16,893 nucleotides of DNA from Paracoccaceae bacterium (GTDB lineage Bacteria; Pseudomonadota; Alphaproteobacteria; Rhodobacterales; Rhodobacteraceae). The position numbers and the translations under genes were made by a program. Location of the stretch: NCBI GenBank assembly GCA_016937725.1, contig JAFGVZ010000061.1, forward strand, positions 1 through 16,893, read 5' to 3'. The notes beneath the pieces are model-generated. The model had not been told where the DNA came from, did not search any database, and saw only the letters and a program-made list of their open reading frames with translations. Positions 1 through 6,115 of the stretch are shown piece after piece (the stretch's first letter is position 1; each line of letters opens with the position of its first letter).

Positions 1-264
1 AAGGACCGCGTTGCCGCCTATGTGCTGTCGGATTTCGCCAAGGCCGACCAAGACTGGCTTGATGACATGATGCGCGGCATTGCCGATGGCGCGCCTGCCT
101 TGGCAGAAGGTGACGGCCCTCGGTTTTCAAACGCGGTTGGGCTGCGCATGACGCCGCCAAAACCCAAGGTCGAAAAGCCAATCGCCCCACCAAAGCAACA
201 AGACCCCGCGCCAACATCGGATGCCCGCAGCCCGCTACAAAAGCTGGTGGACCGCTTCAAATGA
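1..264 (+). CDS. pth: Peptidyl-tRNA hydrolase, C-terminal part (5' end outside window)
   Basis: This is the last 87 codons of a gene that starts before the window. Peptidyl-tRNA hydrolase cleaves the ester bond of peptidyl-tRNAs released prematurely from ribosomes and recycles the tRNA in the cytoplasm. The visible part begins KDRVAAYVLSDFAKADQDWL, which matches the end of the Pth catalytic domain (the YVLSDF..AD..WL segment is typical of Rhodobacterales Pth). The catalytic His and Asp lie in the missing part. After the domain comes a Pro/Lys/Ala-rich tail of about 35 residues ending in LQKLVDRFK, a low-complexity extension common in alphaproteobacterial Pth. The stop codon overlaps the ATG of the next gene as ATGA, so the two are probably translationally coupled. 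The identification rests on the C-terminus only. Confidence 0.85.
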   Translation, partial: KDRVAAYVLSDFAKADQDWLDDMMRGIADGAPALAEGDGPRFSNAVGLRMTPPKPKVEKPIAPPKQQDPAPTSDARSPLQKLVDRFK

Positions 265-1313
265 GTTTCCGCGACCATGCCCGCACACAAGCGACCGCCT
301 GCGAAACCTTGGGTTCACCCTATACCGCACGGATTCTGCGCCTGATCGCCGATCACATACGCCCCGGCTCTGCCGTGGCTGACCGCTTGCTGGCTTGGCC
401 CACCGACCGGCTCGGTCCCGATGCCGTGGCGTTGCGGCTGGCAGGCGCGTTGCACTATCTTGTGCTGACCCGCCAAGCGGCAATTCTGGCGCGGTTTTAC
501 GCACGCGATGACGTGGCCGATGGCCAATTATGGCGCAGTCTGGATGCGGTGCTGCGCTTGCAGGCCGATGCCATTCTGCCCGTTCTGGACCACGCGCCCC
601 AAACCAACGAAGTCGCCCGCAGCGCGGTTTTCATCGCCACCGGCCATTGGTTAAGCGCGGCGTTTGGCTTGCCGCTGGTGCTGTCCGAATTGGGGTGCAG
701 CGCAGGGCTGAACTTGGTGTGGGACCGCTATGCCCTGCGCATTGGCGACGCGCATTTCGGCCCCGAGGATGCCGCCCTGACCCTGTCGCCCGATTGGCGC
801 GGCGCGTTGCCGCCACTGGCGCCCCCTGTCATCCGGGCGCGGGCAGGCGTGGACCGCAACCCGCTGGACCCGGTCGCGGATCGTGACAGGCTGCAAAGCT
901 ATATCTGGGCCGATCAAGCTGACCGCCTCGCCCGGCAGGCCAGCGCGCTGGACCTTGCCGCCGAACTTCGCCCCGCTATCCATGCGGGGTGCGCGGTGGC
1001 GTGGCTGTCGGAACGGCTGTCACGCCCACAGCCGCAAGCCTGCCACATGGTCTTTCACAGCCTGTTCTGGCAGTATCTGACCGACGCACAGCAGCGCGAG
1101 ATCATCGACATCATGGCCCGCACCCGCCTGCAACCGAACGAACCTTTGGCCCATGTTGCCATGGAAGACGATGGCGAAGGCCCCGGCGCGCGCCTGACGC
1201 TGACGCTTTGGCCACAGGGAATAGAGGTGCCGCTTGGACGGGCCGATTTTCATGGCGCATGGGTGGATTGGCAAGCGCCAGACCCGCAAGCATGGACAGA
1301 TCGACCGCGGTGA
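261..1313 (+). CDS. DUF2332 family protein
   Basis: The product has 350 aa and no signal peptide or membrane segment, so it is probably cytoplasmic. It resembles the DUF2332 family, whose function is not established. Seen here are the family-like QTNEV segment near residue 114, ELGCSAGLNLVWDRY at residues 143-157, a DRNPLDP segment near residue 200 and FHSLFWQYL around residue 267. The ELGCSAGLNL stretch resembles motif I (E-x-G-x-S/G-x-G) of S-adenosylmethionine-dependent methyltransferases, so a Rossmann-like methyltransferase fold is possible, but that is inference. Length fits the family. The ATG overlaps the pth stop by four bases, which fixes the start and suggests co-expression with pth. 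A long shadow frame on the other strand was ignored. Confidence 0.85.
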   Translation: MSFRDHARTQATACETLGSPYTARILRLIADHIRPGSAVADRLLAWPTDRLGPDAVALRLAGALHYLVLTRQAAILARFYARDDVADGQLWRSLDAVLRLQADAILPVLDHAPQTNEVARSAVFIATGHWLSAAFGLPLVLSELGCSAGLNLVWDRYALRIGDAHFGPEDAALTLSPDWRGALPPLAPPVIRARAGVDRNPLDPVADRDRLQSYIWADQADRLARQASALDLAAELRPAIHAGCAVAWLSERLSRPQPQACHMVFHSLFWQYLTDAQQREIIDIMARTRLQPNEPLAHVAMEDDGEGPGARLTLTLWPQGIEVPLGRADFHGAWVDWQAPDPQAWTDRPR

Positions 1314-1347
1314 TTATCTGTTGCGAAACAGGAAAAGGAATGCCGCC

Positions 1348-1731
1348 ATGGCCATCGTCAAACTTCCGTCAGTGAACGTGCTGGGCGGCACGCTAGAGCC
1401 GTGTTCCGTTGCGCCGCTGACCGGGTTCTTTCGCAATGGGACATGCGATACCTGCGCCGAAGATCATGGTAGCCACACGGTCTGCGCGGTGATGACGGCG
1501 GAATTTCTGGCGCATTCGAAATACCTAGGCAACGATCTGTCCACCCCGCGCCCGGAATTTGCCTTTCCGGGGCTGAAACCGGGCGACAAATGGTGCCTGT
1601 GCGCCGCGCGCTTCTTGCAGGCCCATCACGAAGGGGTTGCCCCGCAAATCTCGCTGCGGTCGACCCATGAGCGCGCTTTGCAGGTCGTGTCGCTCGACAT
1701 ATTGGGCCTTTATGCGGCAGATGCGCCTTAA
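1348..1731 (+). CDS. DUF2237 family cysteine-rich protein
   Basis: The product has 127 aa. The start at 1348 is chosen because GGAAAAGGA lies just upstream and the protein then begins MAIVKLPSVNVLGG, as is usual for the family. It belongs to DUF2237, a small bacterial family of unknown function. Its marks here are LGGTLEPCS near residue 12, FFRNGTCDTC near residue 28, HTVCAVMT near residue 43, the GNDLSTPRPEFAFPGLKPGD block at residues 61-80 and the WCLCAARF block at residues 82-89. Six cysteines (19, 33, 36, 46, 83, 85) arranged in part as CxxC and CxC suggest metal binding or a redox role; this is inference. There is no signal peptide. It lies 34 bases after the DUF2332 gene on the same strand and probably shares its transcript. 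Its TAA interlocks tail to tail with the stop codon of the opposite-strand gene. Confidence 0.85.
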   Translation: MAIVKLPSVNVLGGTLEPCSVAPLTGFFRNGTCDTCAEDHGSHTVCAVMTAEFLAHSKYLGNDLSTPRPEFAFPGLKPGDKWCLCAARFLQAHHEGVAPQISLRSTHERALQVVSLDILGLYAADAP

Positions 1732-2237
1732 TCCCCGTCTTTTTCAGAACAGGGCGGCGAATCTGCGATCAGATCATCGATGAACAGGCTGAGAAGCTGG
1801 CCGCGACCACTGACACCGGCCTTGCGGTAAATTGCGTTCGTCTGCGCCTTGACCGTGCCTTCCGATGTGTTGCGAAAGCCCGAAATTTCCTGCGTCGAGA
1901 ACCCCTTGAGCACAAAGAAGGCCACGTCGCGTTCCGCCGGGGTTAGGCCCCATTGGGTAAAATTCTGATCCATCAGGTCCATGAAGGCAGCAGAAGCGCG
2001 TTGCAACTGTGCCTCTGCCCGGCCCAGACGCCGTTGCGATTGGATCAGCAGCGCGCCCGACAGCACCAGCCCGATCAAAAGCGCAACAGCCGCGCCGATT
2101 TCCAGCATCTCTCGGGTTTGCCAATCAATCGGCTGGCGGGGAATGCCCAGCACCGTCATGGCAATGTCGCCAATAAAGAACAGCGCGCCGACCGCTTGCA
2201 CAAGAACCATCAGCAGGATCAGATAATTAACCCGCAT
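1728..2237 (-). CDS. Membrane-anchored LuxR-type HTH regulator
   Basis: The product has 169 aa from the ATG at 2237. Two hydrophobic helices (about residues 5-29 and 46-66) are followed by a short amphipathic or coiled-coil segment rich in R, Q, E and A (68-90). A C-terminal LuxR/GerE-type DNA-binding domain covers about 97-155: WGLTPAERDVAFFVLKGFST, then EISGFRNTSEGTVKAQTNAI and YRKAGVSGRGQLLS. The DNA-binding domain would face the cytoplasm while the protein stays in the inner membrane. It has no receiver or autoinducer-binding domain, so the membrane part may be the sensor (inference). It lies downstream of a small secreted PepSY-like protein on the same strand. The start is uncertain: an in-frame TTG at 2288 would add 17 residues, and the Shine-Dalgarno before 2237 is only G-rich. 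Confidence 0.85.
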   Translation of the reverse strand: MRVNYLILLMVLVQAVGALFFIGDIAMTVLGIPRQPIDWQTREMLEIGAAVALLIGLVLSGALLIQSQRRLGRAEAQLQRASAAFMDLMDQNFTQWGLTPAERDVAFFVLKGFSTQEISGFRNTSEGTVKAQTNAIYRKAGVSGRGQLLSLFIDDLIADSPPCSEKDGD

Positions 2238-2303
2238 TCCGCCCCCGTAGAGCGAAAGGGCGCAAGCGCGCGATGCAGCGAGGTTCAAAAGGCATTTCCT
2301 GTC

Positions 2304-2651
2304 TCAATTCTGTAGCGTCAATAGATCGGGATTTTCGACAAGGTCGCCGCCGCGCGGCATATCTCCGGGGTCGGGGTCTGGCATGTCGGCAGGCGCGAAT
2401 TCGACAGCGTAATCTCGCAAGATTTGTCCGGTCGAGGAGTCCAGCACAATCTCGCGCCAGATCGTGCCTTGAGAAGCCACGATCCGCACGCGTCCCAGCA
2501 ACGTGCGGGTGATGGACTCGACTGTGTAGCCCTGCCCTATCAGCGCGGTATTGACCATGTCAGGGGTTATACGGTCCGTGGCCATAGCCGCATGCGCCGT
2601 CAGCAACAGCGCGACAAAAGCGGCTTTCAAGTAATGACCCAGACACGTCAT
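2304..2651 (-). CDS. Small secreted PepSY-like protein
   Basis: The product has 115 aa from the ATG at 2651. The N-terminus MTCLGHYLKAAFVALLLTAH followed by AAMA is a good Sec signal peptide with a likely cut after AMA, leaving about 91 residues in the periplasm. The mature part, with ITPDMVNTALIGQGYTVESI, RTLLGRVRIVAS, then WREIVLDSSTGQILRDY, has the pattern of a PepSY-type domain (a DxxTGxIL turn after two strands). PepSY domains are linked to inhibition of proteases or to binding in the envelope, but no partner is visible here. A longer frame reaches 2687, but its first codons would lie inside the U-tract of a strong terminator at 2686-2724, so 2651 is preferred; GGAAA lies about 8 bases upstream. 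The LuxR-type membrane regulator follows 66 bases downstream. Confidence 0.7.
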   Translation of the reverse strand: MTCLGHYLKAAFVALLLTAHAAMATDRITPDMVNTALIGQGYTVESITRTLLGRVRIVASQGTIWREIVLDSSTGQILRDYAVEFAPADMPDPDPGDMPRGGDLVENPDLLTLQN

Positions 2652-2685
2652 CGCGTATTTCCAAACCGACCGTTTCCGGCGCGGC

Positions 2686-2724
2686 AAAAAGAAAACCGCA
2701 CCCCGGTAAAATTCCTGGGTGCGG
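2686..2724 (-). terminator. Intrinsic terminator upstream of the PepSY-like gene (possible attenuator)
   Basis: Read on the minus strand, the arm CCGCACCC (complement of 2717-2724) and the arm GGGTGCGG (complement of 2696-2703) form a perfect 8-bp stem around a loop of about 13 bases. It is followed at once by TTTTCTTTTT (complement of 2686-2695). This is a textbook Rho-independent terminator. It ends only about 35 bases before the ATG of the PepSY-like gene on the same strand. It may end a small RNA or a long trpB 3' UTR, or it may be a regulated terminator in the leader of the PepSY-like gene. Confidence 0.8.
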
Positions 2725-2888
2725 CCTTACACATAACACTCTTTACAGACACTGGCACTCGGGCACAGAACCCTCTCTGCGCATGACAAACGCGACTGGT
2801 AAAATGACGGGCACCTGAACACGGATCACATACTGGACCGTCACAACACCGAGGCAGAGAGCGCACCCTCCAACGACTAAAACAACGA
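2725..2888 (-). ncRNA. Candidate structured leader or small RNA
   Basis: No convincing gene lies in this stretch on either strand. On the minus strand it is bounded upstream by a large hairpin and downstream by an intrinsic terminator, so a transcript reaching the end would be a short RNA or a terminated leader. The strip complementary to 2854-2868 reads GGGTGCG then CTCTCTGC. Its first half is identical to seven bases of the terminator's 3' arm, so it could pair with the terminator's 5' arm (2717-2723). Its second half is fully complementary to the segment at 2773-2780. Two exclusive pairings are what a two-state attenuator would need. I found no convincing promoter, and this matches no RNA family I recognise. 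The call is inference from base pairing. Confidence 0.35.
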
Positions 2889-2920
2889 GTGTCCCGACAC
2901 GCCAAGCGTGGTCGGAACAC
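2876..2920 (-). terminator. Large hairpin downstream of trpB, probable terminator
   Basis: On the minus strand GTGTTCCGACCACGC, loop TTG and GCGTGTCGGGACAC pair along about 14 bases with one wobble and one bulged base (2889-2920). The following bases, TCGTTGTTTTAG, are U-rich but not a clean U-tract. The hairpin starts about 70 bases after the trpB stop codon, so it is a reasonable transcription terminator or mRNA-stabilising 3' structure for trpB. Confidence 0.5.
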
Positions 2921-2991
2921 ACACCGTTTAGTCCAAAGGCGCCTAGCGTTTCTATTGAGCAGAGGTTTATATTTTACCCATAAACCAGAGT

Positions 2992-4218
2992 TTATGCGCT
3001 CATCTCGAAGCCCAGATGCTTTGCGACGGTAAAAATGTCCTTGTCGCCGCGCCCACACATATTCATCACAAGCAGATGGTCAGCGGGCAGGTTGGGCGCA
3101 ATTTTCAGAACATGCGCCAAAGCATGGCTGGGTTCCAATGCGGGGATGATACCTTCCTGCGCACAGCAAACTTGGAACGCCGCAAGCGCCTCATCATCTG
3201 TGATGCTGACATATTCGGCGCGACCCACATCTTTCAGCCAAGCATGTTCCGGTCCAATGCCGGGGTAATCCAGACCTGCGCTTATCGAATGCCCCTCAAG
3301 GATTTGGCCGTCCTCGTCTTGCAACAGGTAGGTGCGGTTGCCATGCAGCACGCCGGGGCGCCCGCCGGTCAGTGATGCGCAATGCTCCATCCGGTCATCC
3401 ACCCCACGACCGCCAGCTTCGACCCCGATGATGCCGACCTCTTTATCGTCCAAGAACGGGTAGAACAGCCCCATCGCGTTCGACCCGCCGCCAATGGCGG
3501 CGATCAACGTATCGGGCAAGCGCCCTTCGCGCTCCATGATCTGCTCGCGCGTTTCTTTGCCGATGATGGATTGGAAATCGCGCACCATCGCCGGATAGGG
3601 GTGCGGACCAGCCACTGTGCCGATGCAATAGAACGTGTCGCGCACATTCGTCACCCAGTCGCGCAGCGCATCATTCATCGCGTCTTTCAACGTGCCGCGG
3701 CCAGAGCGCACGGGAACCACTTCCGCGCCCAGCAGGCGCATGCGGAACACGTTGGGCGCTTGGCGCTCCACATCATGCGCGCCCATGTAAACGATGCATT
3801 TCAACCCGAAGCGCGCGCAGACCGTGGCGGTGGCCACGCCGTGCTGGCCCGCACCGGTTTCCGCAATGATGCGCGTCTTGCCCATGCGCCGCGCCAGCAG
3901 GATCTGGCCCAGCACATTATTGATCTTGTGCGCGCCGGTATGGTTCAGCTCGTCGCGCTTGAGGTAGATCTTCGCGCCACCGCAATACTCGGTCAGCCGT
4001 TCGGCAAAATATAGTGGCGAGGGCCGGCCGACATAATGCTTCCAGAGATCGTCCATCTCGGCCCAGAATGTCGGATCGGTCTTGGCATGCTCATATTCTG
4101 TTTCCAAAGACAGGATCAGCGGCATCAGCGTTTCCGACACGAAACGCCCGCCGTAAATGCCAAAGCGCCCTTGGTCATCGGGGCCGGTCATATAGGAATT
4201 CATCAGATCGTCGGGCAT
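2992..4218 (-). CDS. trpB: Tryptophan synthase beta chain
   Basis: The product has 408 aa, the usual length. TrpB condenses indole with L-serine to give L-tryptophan using pyridoxal phosphate, in an alpha2-beta2 complex with TrpA in the cytoplasm. Seen are the start MPDDLMNSYMTGPDDQGRFG, the PLP-lysine motif HTGAHKIN (Lys98), the catalytic-glutamate region AETGAGQHG (Glu120) and the phosphate-binding loop GGGSNAMG (243-250). The ATG at 4218 has GAGGA upstream (in GAGGATACGCGCC). In many Rhodobacterales trpB follows trpF and precedes trpA. Here the upstream neighbour is a membrane protease gene 70 bases away and the downstream neighbour is a non-coding structured region, so trpA and trpF are not in this window. 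Identification is firm. Confidence 0.98.
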   Translation of the reverse strand: MPDDLMNSYMTGPDDQGRFGIYGGRFVSETLMPLILSLETEYEHAKTDPTFWAEMDDLWKHYVGRPSPLYFAERLTEYCGGAKIYLKRDELNHTGAHKINNVLGQILLARRMGKTRIIAETGAGQHGVATATVCARFGLKCIVYMGAHDVERQAPNVFRMRLLGAEVVPVRSGRGTLKDAMNDALRDWVTNVRDTFYCIGTVAGPHPYPAMVRDFQSIIGKETREQIMEREGRLPDTLIAAIGGGSNAMGLFYPFLDDKEVGIIGVEAGGRGVDDRMEHCASLTGGRPGVLHGNRTYLLQDEDGQILEGHSISAGLDYPGIGPEHAWLKDVGRAEYVSITDDEALAAFQVCCAQEGIIPALEPSHALAHVLKIAPNLPADHLLVMNMCGRGDKDIFTVAKHLGFEMSA

Positions 4219-4247
4219 GGCGCGTATCCTCTTTGCGGCTTCGCAGA

Positions 4248-4276
4248 GTCCTAGCGCCGCAGCCCCTTGCAGACAA
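4248..4276 (-). promoter_or_regulatory. Candidate trpB promoter
   Basis: On the minus strand TTGTCT (complement of 4271-4276) and TAGGAC (complement of 4248-4253) are spaced by 17 bases, about 30 bases before the trpB ATG at 4218. The match to the sigma-70 consensus is moderate. It overlaps the small hairpin CCTTG-TCTG-CAAGG. It would let trpB be transcribed independently of the protease gene upstream. Confidence 0.25.
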
Positions 4277-4288
4277 GGCCGAAGCAGA

Positions 4289-4870
4289 TCAGCGCTGCAA
4301 GATCAGCCTGTCTCCTTCGATGGATATGCGGGCATAGCGCGACAAATACCCCATGCCCAGAAGCGAAATATCCAGCGCGCCTTCGTTCACGAAGGCTGGC
4401 ACGCCCGTGTCGCGGAACTCTAGGCCCCCTTCGGCCAACACCACTTCGCTCAACTCGACCCGCGCCAGCCCCACTGTGCCATTTGCCGTGCGGGCTTGGC
4501 CCAGATAGGGCAGGCTTGCCGGGTCGAACCCTACGCGCGCGGCATCTTCTTGCGACAGGACAATGTCAGACGCGCCAGTATCGAGGATGAACTCGACCGG
4601 GCTGCCATTCACGCGCAATTCCAGCTTGAAATGCCGGTCTGAACCTGCACGCAGCACGATTTCGCCATCGCCCGTGACCGTAACGCGGCGGTCGACCATG
4701 TTCTGCCACAGCCCGTAAGCTGCGGCGACGCCCACGAAGATCAGGCCCCACAGGACCGCGTGGCGCAAGGTGGTGCCAAGGTTGGTCGCGCGTGCCGTCA
4801 GAAAATAGCCGACCAGCACAACACCCCAGATGCTGAGATAGACCAGTTGCATTACGTCATCGGTGCTCAT
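4289..4870 (-). CDS. Membrane-anchored retropepsin-like aspartic protease (TIGR02281 type)
   Basis: The product has 193 aa. Two N-terminal membrane helices (about residues 8-26 and 37-55) are followed by a single-domain aspartic protease fold. The active-site motif is FILDTGASDIVLS with Asp97-Thr-Gly in DTGAS (97-101), and the C-terminal ALDISLLGMGYLSR block matches the clan AA family described as TIGR02281. Such retropepsin-like proteins act as dimers with one catalytic Asp per chain. With a short loop between the helices, the protease domain probably lies on the same side as the N-terminus; the side is not certain. Its substrate is unknown. The ATG overlaps the stop codon of the upstream FAD monooxygenase gene (ATGA), with GAGGG upstream, so translation is probably coupled. 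Confidence 0.85.
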   Translation of the reverse strand: MSTDDVMQLVYLSIWGVVLVGYFLTARATNLGTTLRHAVLWGLIFVGVAAAYGLWQNMVDRRVTVTGDGEIVLRAGSDRHFKLELRVNGSPVEFILDTGASDIVLSQEDAARVGFDPASLPYLGQARTANGTVGLARVELSEVVLAEGGLEFRDTGVPAFVNEGALDISLLGMGYLSRYARISIEGDRLILQR

Positions 4871-6018
4871 GCGGCGCCCTCGGTCGCGTCATGGTCGTAG
4901 ATCCAGCCGAATTGGCGCAGGGGCGCATCTGGAACGATGCGCTGTGACAGGCGCAACGCTATATGCGCAAGCGGCGCGATTGGCGCGCGTAGATGGTAGT
5001 TGCGCGCATTGCGATTCGCGGCTTCGACCACGCGCAGCACGCGATTGCGGCGGACAGCTTGATAAGCCGTAAGGCCCGTGGGCAGGTCTGGCGCACGATC
5101 TAATTCAAGTGCCAGCGTATAGGCGTCTTCTAGCGCCATATTCGCCCCCTGCGCCATGAAGGGCAGTGTCGGGTGGGCCGCGTCGCCCAGAAGCACCGCG
5201 TGCCCACCATGCCAATGCGCCGCGACCTTGTGGCGGAACAAACCCCACAGATAAACCTTGTCGACCTGTGCCAACCACTCGGGCACCGGCCCACCGAAAC
5301 CTGCAAAAGCAAGGCGCAGGTTCGCGGGGTCATCGGGGTGGTTCCAGCCTTCCTCGGCCCATGCTTTGCGCTCTTCCACGGCGACAATATTGCGCAAGCT
5401 GCCGCCGCGCAGCGGGTAGCTGACCAGATGCCGCCCCGGCCCCATGAACACCTGCGCCTCGGCCGCATCATCAGGGTTGCCGGGGATCAGCGCGCGCCAC
5501 GCCACTTGCCCGGTGAAAAACGGCTTGGCATGGCCATTAATCGCCGCGCGCATCACCGAATGCAATCCATCGGCGCCGACAACCAGATCGGCGTCCAGCG
5601 TGCTACCGCCAGACAGAGTGACACGCCCCGCCTGCGGGTCGACCGCAACAACTTGGGCGTTGAACTGCGTCTTGACCCCTTCGGCCCGCGCGGCAAGGGC
5701 GGCCACGCAATCGGCGCGGTGCACCAGATGAAAGCCTGCGCCGGTTGGCGGCGAAGCCATCTGCAAGACCTGCGCGCCCTTGGCATTGCGCAGCGTCACG
5801 CCTTCCGCGCGTTGGCCAAGCTGTGCCATGTCTACGCCCAAGGCTTGCAAGACCCGTGCGCCATTCGGGCTGATCTGAACACCCGCGCCGACCTCTCGGA
5901 ACGCACCGGCCTGTTCCAGAACGGTAACATCGGCCCCACGGTCGCGCAGTGCGACAGCCGCCGCAAGGCCGCCAATGCCGCCTCCGACAACCAGAACCGT
6001 TTTGCCTGCAAGCGTCAT
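4867..6018 (-). CDS. FAD-dependent aromatic-ring monooxygenase family protein
   Basis: The product has 383 aa from the ATG at 6018, chosen because AGAGGTGG lies just upstream and the protein then begins directly with the FAD domain; a longer frame to 6150 runs into the end of dksA. Seen are the Rossmann dinucleotide motif GGGIGG (12-17) with Glu35 at the end of the second strand, the DG motif VGADGLHS (147-154) and the second FAD-binding motif GDAAHPTLP with GANMALEDA (278-299). This is the architecture of class A flavoprotein monooxygenases such as salicylate and 3-hydroxybenzoate hydroxylases and UbiH-like enzymes. The substrate cannot be read from sequence. The gene ends inside the start codon of the membrane protease gene. 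dksA lies 97 bases upstream on the same strand. Confidence 0.85.
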   Translation of the reverse strand: MTLAGKTVLVVGGGIGGLAAAVALRDRGADVTVLEQAGAFREVGAGVQISPNGARVLQALGVDMAQLGQRAEGVTLRNAKGAQVLQMASPPTGAGFHLVHRADCVAALAARAEGVKTQFNAQVVAVDPQAGRVTLSGGSTLDADLVVGADGLHSVMRAAINGHAKPFFTGQVAWRALIPGNPDDAAEAQVFMGPGRHLVSYPLRGGSLRNIVAVEERKAWAEEGWNHPDDPANLRLAFAGFGGPVPEWLAQVDKVYLWGLFRHKVAAHWHGGHAVLLGDAAHPTLPFMAQGANMALEDAYTLALELDRAPDLPTGLTAYQAVRRNRVLRVVEAANRNARNYHLRAPIAPLAHIALRLSQRIVPDAPLRQFGWIYDHDATEGAA

Positions 6019-6115
6019 GCCACCTCTTTCAACGACAAAGGCACCGGAAGCGACTTGCGCGCCCCGATGCCTTGTCATGCGCAAAGCGCCGATGCCACGC
6101 AACGTGGCAAATTGG

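Noticed and set aside
2227..2295. 22-codon open frame overlapping the start of the LuxR-type gene, a possible leader peptide
   Set aside because: The AGGA is only one base from the ATG, too close to act as a Shine-Dalgarno, and the peptide is arginine-rich and unremarkable.
2979..2996. Inverted repeat CATAAAC-CAGA-GTTTATG across the trpB stop codon
   Set aside because: A 7-bp AT-rich stem without a following U-tract; the stronger hairpin at 2889-2920 is a better terminator.
2648..3058. Minus-strand frame of 136 codons in the trpB downstream interval
   Set aside because: Overlaps the end of trpB, contains the two hairpins, and has an Arg/Cys-rich composition typical of non-coding translation.
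6094..6108. Small hairpin GCCACG-CAA-CGTGGC after dksA
   Set aside because: Only 6 bp and no U-tract on the minus strand, so not a convincing terminator.
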